Counted from the first letter of the stretch, positions 7,906 through 15,447 are shown. The stretch is 64,000 bases of DNA from Curtobacterium sp. Leaf261 (GCF_001422205.1 NZ_LMMJ01000010.1:62001-126000), one strand, 5' to 3'. Program-made: numbers and translations. The notes: generated by a model from the letters alone, not told the origin.

Positions 7906-8940
7906 TCACGCGGTGAAGTCGAGCACGAACCGCCAACGCACGTCGTTCGCGCGGAGGCGGTCGAGCGCGGTGTTCACCTGCGCCGCCGGGAGGACCTCCA
8001 CGTCGGCCACGATCCCGTGCGCACCCGCGAAGTCGAGCATGGCCTGGGTGTCACGGGTCCCGCCGGAGCCCGACGAGGTCAACCGGCGCCGACCGTTCAG
8101 CAGGGTGAAGGCGTCGACCTCGTACTGGTCCGGGATGCCGAGCATGCAGATCGTCCCGTCCATCGCGAGCGTCCTGACATAGGGCGTGATCGGGTGCTTG
8201 CCCGCCGCGGTGTCGAGGATGAAGTCGAACCGGCGAGCGGCAGCATCCATCGCGTCGGCGTCGCTCGACACGATGACGTCGTCCGCACCGAGCTCCCGGG
8301 CGTCCGCTGCCTTCGACGGCGAGGTCGTGAACACCGTCACGCGGGCACCGAGCGCCTTCGCGAACTTCACCGCGAGGTGTCCGAGTCCGCCGAGTCCGAC
8401 CACACCGACCTCGGTCCCCGGACCGACCTCGTACCGGGAGAGCGGCTGCCACACCGTGATCCCGGCGCACATCAGCGGCGCGACGCCCGCGGGGTCGAGC
8501 GATGTCGGCAGGTGGTACACGAACCGCTCCCGGACGACGTACTCGTGCGAGTACCCGCCGCGGGTGATCGAGCCGTCGACCCGGTCGCGGCCGTTGTAGG
8601 TCGTGGTCGGGAACTCCAGGCAGTACGGCTCCTCGGCGTCGAGGCAGTTCTCACACACACCGCACGAGTCGACGATGTTCCCGACGGCGACGAGGTCCCC
8701 GGTCGCGAACCCGGTGACCTCTGCCCCGACGGCGACGACCTCGCCGGTGAACTCGTGTCCGGGGACCAGCGGCAGGCCATCGGCCCCGATGTCGTCGATG
8801 GTGTGGATGTCGGAGTGGCACACCCCGGTGTGTGTCACGCGCACGACGACGTCGTCCGGGCGGGGGTCGCGACGGTCGAAGGCCCACTCCCGCAGTTCGG
8901 TGCCGGGTTCGAGGAGGGCGTACCCCGTGGTTGATCGCAT
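7906..8940 (-). CDS. Zinc-dependent NAD(P) alcohol dehydrogenase
   Basis: Medium-chain dehydrogenase, 344 residues. The catalytic zinc ligands are in CHSDIH and GHE. The structural zinc lobe has four Cys in CGVCENCLDAEEPYC (C-x2-C-x2-C-x7-C), and the cofactor fold shows VGLGGLGH. The pattern resembles YahK/cinnamyl-alcohol-type NADP-dependent aldehyde reductases. Start ATG 8940 is chosen because MRSTTGYALLEPG begins the family's first strand and the promoter's -10 lies exactly 7 bases upstream; a longer frame runs into a non-coding repeat array. The merR-type gene follows. It probably reduces or oxidises a reactive aldehyde/alcohol pair. Confidence 0.92.
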   Translation of the reverse strand: MRSTTGYALLEPGTELREWAFDRRDPRPDDVVVRVTHTGVCHSDIHTIDDIGADGLPLVPGHEFTGEVVAVGAEVTGFATGDLVAVGNIVDSCGVCENCLDAEEPYCLEFPTTTYNGRDRVDGSITRGGYSHEYVVRERFVYHLPTSLDPAGVAPLMCAGITVWQPLSRYEVGPGTEVGVVGLGGLGHLAVKFAKALGARVTVFTTSPSKAADARELGADDVIVSSDADAMDAAARRFDFILDTAAGKHPITPYVRTLAMDGTICMLGIPDQYEVDAFTLLNGRRRLTSSGSGGTRDTQAMLDFAGAHGIVADVEVLPAAQVNTALDRLRANDVRWRFVLDFTA

Positions 8941-8978
8941 GAGGGTGACGCTATGCGCTGGAGTCCACTCCAGCGCAA
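8941..8978 (-). promoter_or_regulatory. MerR-type promoter/operator of the dehydrogenase operon
   Basis: On the minus strand TTGCGC (8978-8973) and TAGCGT (8953-8948) are separated by 19 bases. A perfect 10-base inverted repeat GCGCTGGAGT-CC-ACTCCAGCGC (8955-8976 on the plus strand) occupies the spacer. An overlong 19-base spacer filled by a dyad is the hallmark of MerR activation. The start codon follows 7 bases after the -10, so the mRNA is probably leaderless. Confidence 0.85.
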
Positions 8979-8985
8979 GGGCCCC

Positions 8986-9085
8986 GCACCACTCTTGCCG
9001 CGTGGCGCCACTCTTGCCGCGCGGCACCCCTGCCGCGTGGCACAGCTCTTGCCGCGTGACACCACTCTTGCCGCGTGGCACCACC
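8986..9085. repeat. 19-base tandem array (CACTCTTGCCGCGTG)
   Basis: Five copies (one shortened to 16 bases) and a partial sixth of a unit containing CTCTTGCCGCGTG, directly upstream of the MerR-controlled promoter. Each unit carries TGCC...GGCA halves that can pair across copies. No coding potential was recognised. Confidence 0.85.
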
Positions 9086-9146
9086 GACCACGGATGGGGC
9101 GATGCGCCGATCGTGGTGCGACACGGACGGCCGGAGGCGCGACCGC

Positions 9147-9557
9147 TCAGATGAGCCCGAGCTGCTGCAGGATGCCGAGCTGGTCGGTCGCACCCCATCG
9201 GTCGACCGCGCGGCCGTCCCGGTACCCGATGACCTGCACGTTCCGGACGGTGAAGCGCTTGCCGGTCGGCGCATGCCCCATGAACTCGCCGGTGTGGGTG
9301 CCGGAGAGGTCCATCACCGTGATGATCTTCGTCGGGGTCGCGATGGTCTCGATGACGTCGCGCTCGAGGTCGGAGAACGACGTGCCGAACTGCTCCCAGA
9401 ACCAGGCGATGCCACTGCCGTCCTCCGGCTGCCCCGGCGCCGGGTCGTGGTCGGTGAACTCCGGGTCGAAGCGCTCCTCGAGCGGTGCGTCCTGGTCGCG
9501 CATGCGGTCGCGTGCGTCGAGTGTGGCCTGGCCGCCCTCGGTGATCTCGGTCGCCAT
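9147..9557 (-). CDS. SnoaL-like ester cyclase family protein
   Basis: A 136-residue protein of the NTF2/SnoaL fold. Recognisable parts are the early FDPEFTDHDPAPGQ segment, which corresponds to the family's pocket Asp/His region, and the C-terminal VIGYRDGRAVDRWGATDQLGILQQLG signature common in SnoaL-like ester cyclases, given here with residues about 108-135. Known members are polyketide cyclases or have unknown metabolic roles; this one stands alone. The start ATG 9557 fits the usual length. No partner gene for a polyketide pathway is nearby. Confidence 0.85.
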   Translation of the reverse strand: MATEITEGGQATLDARDRMRDQDAPLEERFDPEFTDHDPAPGQPEDGSGIAWFWEQFGTSFSDLERDVIETIATPTKIITVMDLSGTHTGEFMGHAPTGKRFTVRNVQVIGYRDGRAVDRWGATDQLGILQQLGLI

Positions 9558-9737
9558 GTGGTGCTCCTCTCGCGGCTCGGTCTCTCCGCGCCGCGTCCGT
9601 TGCTACGCCGCAGGTGTTCCGAGAGCCTCAGGTGGGCGTACCCCACGGGCGATACTGCACCGGTTCGAGGAACGTCCAGCCGACATGCGGGACGCTGGGG
9701 TGTTCACACGAAACGCACCACTCGCACAGAAGGTCAC

Positions 9738-10178
9738 ATGTTCCACCTCAGCTCCACAACCCGTTCCACCTCCGTCAAGATCGTCACCGTCGGTGCGACC
9801 GTCCTCGCGGCGGCCGCGCTCCTCTCCGGCTGCGCGACCGGTTCGAGCAGTTCCTCTGCGTCGGGGTCCGCCTCGGCGTCGACTGCCTCGTCGTCCCCGG
9901 CGTCGCAGCAGGTCCCGGCGAACTTCCCGAAGGCCGTCCCGCTCGTCGACGGCGACGTCATCGTTGCCCGCGGGGACGCGGACAACGGCTGGAGCGCGAC
10001 CATCTCGCCCGCGACGAAGGGCGGCTTCGCCCGTGCTGCGAAGGCGCTCGAGAAGGCGGGCTTCGACAAGAGCGACGGCGGCTCGAAGACCCAGGCCACG
10101 TACACCGACGACGACTACTCGGTGAGCATCAGCACCCCGGGTACGTCGGTCTCGTACCTCATCTCGACCACGCACTGA
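9738..10178 (+). CDS. Small putative lipoprotein
   Basis: A 146-residue exported protein with a lipoprotein signal (VTVGATVLAAAALLSGC, Cys31 lipidated) and a Ser/Ala linker of about 25 residues typical of actinobacterial lipoproteins. A roughly 90-residue domain follows, with repeated Asp/Gly/Ser-rich strands (VARGDADNGWSATIS, YTDDDYSVSIS). The family was not recognised; the late part resembles small two-domain cell-envelope lipoproteins. AGAAGG upstream supports ATG 9738. The stop is followed by a short GCGCTGA repeat. Confidence 0.82.
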   Translation: MFHLSSTTRSTSVKIVTVGATVLAAAALLSGCATGSSSSSASGSASASTASSSPASQQVPANFPKAVPLVDGDVIVARGDADNGWSATISPATKGGFARAAKALEKAGFDKSDGGSKTQATYTDDDYSVSISTPGTSVSYLISTTH

Positions 10179-10226
10179 CGCGGATGCGCAGGCGCTGACC
10201 CACGTGCGCTGATGCGCTGATGCGCG
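10173..10226. repeat. Short GCGCTGA repeats around a stop codon
   Basis: Four CTGA-containing copies (CACTGACGCGG, GCGCTGACCC, GCGCTGATGC, GCGCTGATGC) begin at the lipoprotein's TGA (10176-10178). Copies are imperfect. It fits the pattern of repeats built from a gene's terminal codons. Confidence 0.6.
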
Positions 10227-10230
10227 ATCC

Positions 10231-10248
10231 GGACTGGAGGCGCGGTGC
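10231..10248 (+). repeat. Copy of the CTGGAGGCGCGG interspersed motif
   Basis: GGACTGGAGGCGCGGTGC, identical over 17 bases to the left arm at 2812. Followed closely by the inverted pair GCAGGTGACC/GGTCACCTGC (10245-10273). Confidence 0.7.
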
Positions 10249-10280
10249 AGGTGACCAAGACCGGTCACCTGCACCGACCC

Positions 10281-10463
10281 GCTCAGGTCTCGCCGACCTA
10301 CCCGCTCAGATCTCTCCGGACCACCCGCTCAGATCTGGCCGACCTACCTGCTCAGATGGAGCCGACGCGCGCACTCAGATCTGGCCGACGCGTGCTCAGA
10401 TCTGGCCGACGCGTGCGCTCAGATGTCGCCGACGTGCGCGCTCAGATCTCGCCGACGCGTGCC
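10281..10463. repeat. Stop-codon-anchored 23-base tandem array at an AKR gene 3' end
   Basis: Eight units beginning GCTCAGATCTSGCCGAC, 20-24 bases each, adjacent without spacers. The final unit is the last codons of the aldo/keto reductase: read on the minus strand it is GCACGCGTCGGCGAGATCTGA, where TGA is the stop. Copies farther from the gene diverge more, as expected for successive duplication outward from the gene end. Confidence 0.9.
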
Positions 10464-11482
10464 CCCGCCCACAGGTCGACGCCGGTCGACTCGACCGCGT
10501 GCTCGTCGATCGCGCGGAGCTCGTCCTCGGTGAAGGACAGGTTGCCGAGTGCCGCGACGTTCTGCTCGAGCTGCTCGACGCGGGACGCCCCGATCACGAG
10601 CGAGGTGACCCGCTCGTCGCGCAGCGCCCACGCCAGAGCGAGCTGCGCCAGCGACTGACCCCGAGCCGCTGCGATGTCCGACAGAGCGCGCAGGTGGCCG
10701 ACGACCTCGTCCGTGATGACCGACGGATCGAACGAGTCACCCTTCGATGCGCGCGAGCCGTCCGGGACGCCGTCGAGGTACTTGTCCGTCAGGAGTCCCT
10801 GCGCGAGCGCCGTGAACCCGATGACGCCGGCGCCGATCTCTGCCGTGGCGTCGAGCAGGCCCTCCGTCTCGATCCAGCGGTTGAGCATGGAGTAGGAGGG
10901 CTGGTGGATGAGCAGCGGTGTGCCGAGCTCCCGGAGGATCGCCGCAGCCTGCCGGGTGCGTTCGGCGTCGTAGGAGGAGATGCCGACGTACAGCGCCTTG
11001 CCCTGTTGGACGGCGGTGTGGAGCGCGCCCATCGTCTCCTCGAGCGGTGTCGAGGCGTCGAGGCGGTGCGAGTAGAAGATGTCGACGTAGTCGAGGCCCA
11101 TGCGGTCGAGCGACTGGTCGAGCGAGGCGAGCATGTACTTGCGCCCACCGCCGCCCTGCCCGTACGGCCCCGGCCACATGTCCCAGCCCGCCTTGGTCGA
11201 GATCACCATCTCATCGCGGTAGGGGCGGAAGTCCTCGCGCATCAGTCGGCCGAAGTTCACCTCGGCGGACCCGTACGGCGGCCCGTAGTTGTTCGCGAGG
11301 TCGTGGTGGGTGATGCCGAGGTCGAACGCACGACGGCTGATCGCCCGCTGGGACTCGAACGACCGGTCGTCTCCGAAGTTGTGCCAGTAGCCGAGCGAGA
11401 GCAGCGGCAGGTCGAGCCCCGAGCGGCCGGTGCGCCGGTAGGGCATGGAGTCGTAGCGGTCGGGGGAGGCGGCGTAGGTCAT
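10442..11482 (-). CDS. mgrA: Aldo/keto reductase, YghZ/MgrA type
   Basis: NADPH-dependent aldo/keto reductase of the group that includes E. coli YghZ (L-glyceraldehyde 3-phosphate and methylglyoxal reduction), and of the same 346-residue length. The TIM-barrel motifs are present: substrate and catalytic residues in THHDLANNYGPPYGS (the Asp and Tyr near residues 60-70), Lys in ISTKAG, and His in IFYSHRLD. The cofactor loop VIGASRVEQLEQN lies near residue 300. AAAGGA about 9 bases upstream supports ATG 11482. It probably detoxifies reactive carbonyls. The stop codon lies within a tandem repeat. Gene symbol is by resemblance only. Confidence 0.92.
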   Translation of the reverse strand: MTYAASPDRYDSMPYRRTGRSGLDLPLLSLGYWHNFGDDRSFESQRAISRRAFDLGITHHDLANNYGPPYGSAEVNFGRLMREDFRPYRDEMVISTKAGWDMWPGPYGQGGGGRKYMLASLDQSLDRMGLDYVDIFYSHRLDASTPLEETMGALHTAVQQGKALYVGISSYDAERTRQAAAILRELGTPLLIHQPSYSMLNRWIETEGLLDATAEIGAGVIGFTALAQGLLTDKYLDGVPDGSRASKGDSFDPSVITDEVVGHLRALSDIAAARGQSLAQLALAWALRDERVTSLVIGASRVEQLEQNVAALGNLSFTEDELRAIDEHAVESTGVDLWAGARVGEI

Positions 11483-11618
11483 GTGGTGCGGTCCTTTCGA
11501 GCGGATGCCTCCACTGTGCCCGGTCGACGGCGGTCGCGAGCGCACTGGCACTGATCTGTGGACAACGTCGGCCTGTGGAGGACCGGTGCATACTGGTACA
11601 TCAGATTCCCCTTGCCTC

Positions 11619-11647
11619 TTGACCTTCGGGTGTTGTTCGCATAGAAC
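11619..11647 (+). promoter_or_regulatory. Promoter of the GntR-DUF1648 operon
   Basis: TTGACC (11619-11624), 17-base spacer and TAGAAC (11642-11647) end 6 bases before the ATG at 11654, so transcription should start at or next to the start codon. TAGAAC is repeated immediately downstream, and GTTC/GAAC halves at 11635-11653 could be an operator. Confidence 0.75.
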
Positions 11648-11653
11648 TAGAAC

Positions 11654-12022
11654 ATGCTGATCCGGGTCGAGCCGAACGCCAGGGTGTCCCTCGCCGAGCA
11701 GGTCGCGGCGCAGATCCGGGGCGGCATCGCCGACGGCTCGGTCGTCGCCGGCGAGCGACTCCCGGCCGCCAGGGAGCTCGCCGCGGGACTCGGCATCAAC
11801 ATGCACACCGTGCTCCGGGCGTACGACGCGCTCCGGTCCGAGGGGCTCATCGAACTCCGTCGGGGTCGGGGTGCGGTCGTGCTGGCGGGCGACCCCGCGG
11901 CAGACGGGTCCGATCGGACGATCGGGCTCCGGGCGGCGGCGGCTGCGCTCGTGCACCAGGCCCGAGCGCTCGGGATGAGCGCGAACGACCTCGCGACGAT
12001 GATCAAGGGAATGGAACGATGA
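11654..12022 (+). CDS. GntR-family regulator, YtrA type
   Basis: A 122-residue regulator: winged helix (SLAEQVAAQIRGGIADGSVVAGERLPAARELAAG spread over residues 12-46, recognition helix INMHTVLRAYDALR) and a short helical tail (ALVHQARALGMSANDLATMI). That short tail places it in the YtrA subfamily, which usually regulates an adjacent membrane-protein or ABC operon. It overlaps the next gene by ATGA, so both are co-translated. Its promoter is well formed and nearly leaderless. Confidence 0.92.
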   Translation: MLIRVEPNARVSLAEQVAAQIRGGIADGSVVAGERLPAARELAAGLGINMHTVLRAYDALRSEGLIELRRGRGAVVLAGDPAADGSDRTIGLRAAAAALVHQARALGMSANDLATMIKGMER

Positions 12023-13011
12023 CGACGACACCGCGGGCCTCGACGACGATCGGACCGGTAGCGCTCCGACGGACAGCCGCGGGAGTGTCCCTCTGGGGGC
12101 CGGTGGTGGCGCTGCTCGTCGCGGCGACGTCACTCCGCGCGAGCCTGCCGGACCGGATCGCGAGCCACTGGCCGGCGACCGGTCGTCCGGACGGCTTCAG
12201 CGGGACGTGGAGCTTCTTCGCGGTGACCATGGCGATCACCGCCGCACTCGCCGTCATCGGGACGATCGTGCTGGTGCGGAGCCGTGACGGCCGACAGGCG
12301 CGTGCCCTCGCGACGGTCATCGCGTCGACGGCGGCGGTGATCGGCGCTGCGTGGATCGTGTCGGCCTCGGTCACCGTCCAGGCCGGCTCCGCGGAGGACG
12401 CCGTGCTCGGGTGGGGGCTGGCCGTGGTCATCGCGTCACTGCTCTGGGGCGGGGTCCCGTGGCTGCTGCTCCCGTTCGAGCTCGCGCCAGTCCCCGACGC
12501 CGACCGCGTGGTGCCGGTCCAGACCCGCCCCGGCGAACGGCTGGCCTGGACCGGCCGGACGGGATCGCTCCTCTTCGAGTGGGTCGGGGCCCTGCTGTTC
12601 CTCGCCGGTGTCGTGATGCTGCTCACCACGGTGTTCGGCAGCGCCGGGATCCCGGTCGTGGCGATGGTCGCGATGCTCGTGTCTGCGGTCGCCGTCATCG
12701 TGATCGGCCGCGTGCGGCTCACGGTGGACCAGCGCGGGGTCCGACTCGTGACGGCGATGTTCGGCATCCCGCTCATGCGAATCCCGCTCGACGCCATGGA
12801 GTCGGTCGACGTCGACGTCATCGAGCCGATGGCATGGGGCGGCTGGGGGTGGCGGACCTCACCCGGCCGTCGTGCCTACGTGTCGCGTCGGGGCCCCGGG
12901 ATCGTCGTGACGAACGTCAGCGGCGGCCTCTCCGCGATCACCACGCGCGATGCCGACGAGGCCGCTGCCGTCGCCGCCGCGCTCCTCGTCCGACACCGTG
13001 CCGCACACTGA
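12019..13011 (+). CDS. DUF1648-type membrane protein
   Basis: A 330-residue integral membrane protein. After the first span (VVALLVAATSLRASL), the segment LPDRIASHWPATGRPDGF at about residues 45-62 is the DUF1648 signature, also found in SdpI-like immunity proteins. Further spans lie near 70-93, 102-125, 137-155, 190-210 and 212-230. A soluble C-terminal third follows (RVRLTVDQRGVRLVTAMFGIPLMRIPLD). It is paired with a YtrA-type regulator, a frequent arrangement in actinobacteria and Firmicutes. A role in sensing or resisting envelope damage is inference. Its stop starts a 57-base repeat. Confidence 0.88.
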   Translation: MTTTPRASTTIGPVALRRTAAGVSLWGPVVALLVAATSLRASLPDRIASHWPATGRPDGFSGTWSFFAVTMAITAALAVIGTIVLVRSRDGRQARALATVIASTAAVIGAAWIVSASVTVQAGSAEDAVLGWGLAVVIASLLWGGVPWLLLPFELAPVPDADRVVPVQTRPGERLAWTGRTGSLLFEWVGALLFLAGVVMLLTTVFGSAGIPVVAMVAMLVSAVAVIVIGRVRLTVDQRGVRLVTAMFGIPLMRIPLDAMESVDVDVIEPMAWGGWGWRTSPGRRAYVSRRGPGIVVTNVSGGLSAITTRDADEAAAVAAALLVRHRAAH

Positions 13012-13113
13012 CCTGCGCGCACTCCGCCTGACCTGCGAGCGCCCCGCCTGATCCGCGCCGCACACTGACCCGCGCGCGCCCCGCCTGACCCGCGAGAGCG
13101 CCCGTCACCCGCG
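13000..13113. repeat. Stop-codon-anchored 57-base repeat
   Basis: GCCGCACACTGACCYGCGCG occurs at 13000 and 13057. The first copy carries the stop TGA (13009-13011) of the DUF1648 gene. Inside each copy CGCCTGACCYGCGAG-type sub-repeats occur, giving several CCTGA copies in about 110 bases. Confidence 0.82.
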
Positions 13114-13261
13114 GGGGGCGGCCTGCACACGCGGAGTGGCCTGCACAGTGGTGGCGAGCGCAACAGCCCCCCGAGGTGGGACTGCCGGCATGGAGTCATC
13201 GCGACGAGCATGCTCTGACGGGCCCGACACGGGAGTCCGTGGACTTCCAGGGACCTTCGTC

Positions 13262-14434
13262 ATGACCAGCACACGCCAGCGCGGGACACTGCCGCTCATC
13301 CTCGCCCTCCTGGTGAGCATCGCGCTCACCGCGGTCGCCCTCGTCGTGGGTGTCCCCGCGCAGGCCGCGACCGCGCCCTTCGTCGGCAGCGTCCCGGCCG
13401 GCACCGTCCTCGTCGCAGGCAGTGTCGTGACGAGCCCGAACGGCCAGTTCCGGCTCACGGCGCAGGGCGACGGCAACCTCGTCATGTACGGCATCGGGAA
13501 CCGCGTCCTGTGGGCCAGCAACACCGCGAAGGCATCCGGCGCCACGTTCGTGCCCCAGGCCGACGGCAACCTCGTGATCTACCGCGCCGGCAAGGCGGTC
13601 TGGTCGACCGGGTCGAGCGGTCGTGGCGCGGTGTCCCTCGTCGTCGGCGACGACGGTGACTTCGCCATGCGCCAGGCGAGCGGCGCCAACGCCTGGCACG
13701 CGAGCGCGTACCAGGACCGCGTCGCCGCCGGCCAGGTCCTCCTGCCGAACACGACGCTCCGCGCTGCGGCGAACAGCGGGCTCCGCCTCGTGATGCAGCC
13801 GGACGGCAACCTCGTGCAGTACGACGGCACGCGGGCGACGTGGTCGACGGGGACCTCTCGATGGCCGGGTGCCACGGCCGCGGTGCAGGCCGACGGGAAC
13901 TTCGTCGTGTACGCCGCCGACCGGCACGCGGTCTGGTCGAGCGGGACACCCCGCGCCGGAGCGGGACAGCTCCTCATGCAGGTCGACGGCAGTGTGGTCC
14001 TCTACGGCGCCTCCGGGACGCTCGCGTGGTCGAGCCGGCCCGTGGCCGGCCTCCGGTGGCCCGTCGTCAGCCAGCGGATCACCGGTCGCTACGGCGACGA
14101 TCGCGGCGTCGGACATGTGCCGCGCTACCACCAGGGCGCCGATGCCGGGGTCGGCATCGGGACGACGGTGTACGCCTCCGGGACCGGAACCGTGACGACG
14201 ACCATCACCGGCAACGCCACGTACGGCAACTACGTCGTCGTGACCTACGGGGTCACCACGGTGCTCACGGCGCACCTCAGCGCGATCAACGTCACGAAGG
14301 GCCAGACGGTCTCGCTGAACACCGTGATCGGCCTGTCCGGGAACACCGGCCAGGTGACGGGGCCCCACGTGCACGTCGAGACCCGGGTGAACGGCACGCT
14401 CGTCGACCCGCTCACGATCCTCTCCTTCCGGTAG
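13262..14434 (+). CDS. Secreted M23 peptidase with bulb-type lectin repeats
   Basis: A 390-residue exported protein. Signal peptide residues 1-35 (cleavage near AQA-AT). Two bulb-type lectin (B_lectin) units occupy about residues 38-265, with mannose-site QxDxNxVxY motifs: QGDGNLVMY, QADGNLVIY, QPDGNLVQY, QADGNFVVY and a degenerate QVDGSVVLY. The C-terminal third is a LytM/M23 domain with zinc ligands in HQGAD and HVHVE and the TAHLS strand. The family cleaves peptidoglycan cross-bridges. The lectin part suggests binding to a mannose- or rhamnose-containing cell-wall polymer. It could be an autolysin or an antagonistic, bacteriocin-like hydrolase. No immunity gene is obvious. Confidence 0.9.
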   Translation: MTSTRQRGTLPLILALLVSIALTAVALVVGVPAQAATAPFVGSVPAGTVLVAGSVVTSPNGQFRLTAQGDGNLVMYGIGNRVLWASNTAKASGATFVPQADGNLVIYRAGKAVWSTGSSGRGAVSLVVGDDGDFAMRQASGANAWHASAYQDRVAAGQVLLPNTTLRAAANSGLRLVMQPDGNLVQYDGTRATWSTGTSRWPGATAAVQADGNFVVYAADRHAVWSSGTPRAGAGQLLMQVDGSVVLYGASGTLAWSSRPVAGLRWPVVSQRITGRYGDDRGVGHVPRYHQGADAGVGIGTTVYASGTGTVTTTITGNATYGNYVVVTYGVTTVLTAHLSAINVTKGQTVSLNTVIGLSGNTGQVTGPHVHVETRVNGTLVDPLTILSFR

Positions 14435-14547
14435 GAGCGCGCGGTGCGCACGACGGGAGGGATGCGCACGACGAGTGCGGTGCGCACGGTGCGCGCCCGT
14501 CCCTCGCAGCGCTCCCGTCTCCGCGACCGCACGCCTAGCCTGGAGCG

Positions 14548-15372
14548 GTGACCCGCGCCTCCCGTCCGCCTCGCCCATCCCGTCGCCCGTCCGTGAGAGC
14601 ACTCGTCGTGCTCGTCGCGATCGGCGTCGTCGCCGGTGTCCTCTCCGGACTCTTCGGCGTCGGCGGCGGCGTCATCGTCGTGCCGGCGCTCATGGCCTTC
14701 GTCGGGATGGACCAGCGCCGAGCGTCGTCGACCTCCCTCGTCGCGATCGCGCCCGCTGCCGTCGTCGGGGCGCTCACGTACGGACTGCAGGGCGAGGTGG
14801 ACTGGCTCGCCGCCCTCACCCTCGCGGTCGGCAGTGTCGCCGGCGCACCGCTCGGCGCGCGGCTCCTCCGGCGACTGCCGCTCCGCGTGCTCCCGTGGAT
14901 CTTCGTCGGGTTCATCGCCGTGGTGCTCGTGTCGCTCGTCGTCGCGGTGCCGTCGCGGGGTGGGGACGTGCGGTACGGCCTCGTCGAGGCGATCGTGCTC
15001 CTCGGGATCGGGCTGCTCTCCGGTGTCCTGTCGGGGCTCGTGGGCGTCGGCGGCGGGGTGGTGATCGTGCCCGGTCTCGAACTGGTGCTGGGCGCGGGGG
15101 ACCTGCTCGCGAAGGGCACCTCGCTCCTGACCATGATCCCGACGTCGGTGTCCGGCACGATCGCGAACCTGCGTCGGGGCTCGGTCGACCTGCGCATCGG
15201 GCTGACGGTGGGGATCACCGCCGCCGTCGTCTCGCCGTTCGGGGCGGTCCTCGCGCGCGCCGTCGATCCCCGGGTCGGCTCGTGGCTCTTCGCCGCGTTC
15301 CTGGTCGTCGTCGCGGTCATCGTGCTGCGGCGGGGACGGCGGGTGGCGACGACGGACGCGGATGCGCGTTGA
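14548..15372 (+). CDS. TSUP/TauE-SafE family permease
   Basis: A 274-residue membrane protein with the internal duplication of the family: GVLSGLFGVGGGVIVVPALM near residue 30 (GVLSG, FGVGGG) and GVLSGLVGVGGGVVIVPGLE near residue 160. About eight spans. Members export sulfite, organosulfonates or sulfoacetate, or carry other anions; the substrate here is unknown. GTG 14548 is chosen because the basic leader precedes the first span and a TAGCCT -10-like hexamer lies 6 bases upstream. The stop codon is inside a 29-base direct repeat. Confidence 0.92.
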   Translation: MTRASRPPRPSRRPSVRALVVLVAIGVVAGVLSGLFGVGGGVIVVPALMAFVGMDQRRASSTSLVAIAPAAVVGALTYGLQGEVDWLAALTLAVGSVAGAPLGARLLRRLPLRVLPWIFVGFIAVVLVSLVVAVPSRGGDVRYGLVEAIVLLGIGLLSGVLSGLVGVGGGVVIVPGLELVLGAGDLLAKGTSLLTMIPTSVSGTIANLRRGSVDLRIGLTVGITAAVVSPFGAVLARAVDPRVGSWLFAAFLVVVAVIVLRRGRRVATTDADAR

Positions 15373-15418
15373 GGACTGCGACGGACGCGGATGCGCGTTG
15401 AGGACTGCGACGGACGCG
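15351..15418. repeat. Stop-codon-anchored 29-base direct repeat
   Basis: Perfect copies at 15351-15379 and 15380-15408, starting GACGGACGCGGATGCGC, with a partial third copy to 15418. The first copy contains the TSUP gene's last codons (DADAR) and its TGA (15370-15372). Confidence 0.92.
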
Positions 15419-15447
15419 CTCGGAGGCGAGGGGCGTAACCATGCACG

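Noticed and set aside
8941..9198. N-terminal extension of the alcohol dehydrogenase
   Set aside because: The extra frame translates the 19-base repeat array and the promoter dyad; the family start is MRSTTGYALLEPG at 8940.
10281..10463. Possible CRISPR array
   Set aside because: Units are contiguous with no unique spacers, vary in length and end inside a coding gene; no cas genes are present.
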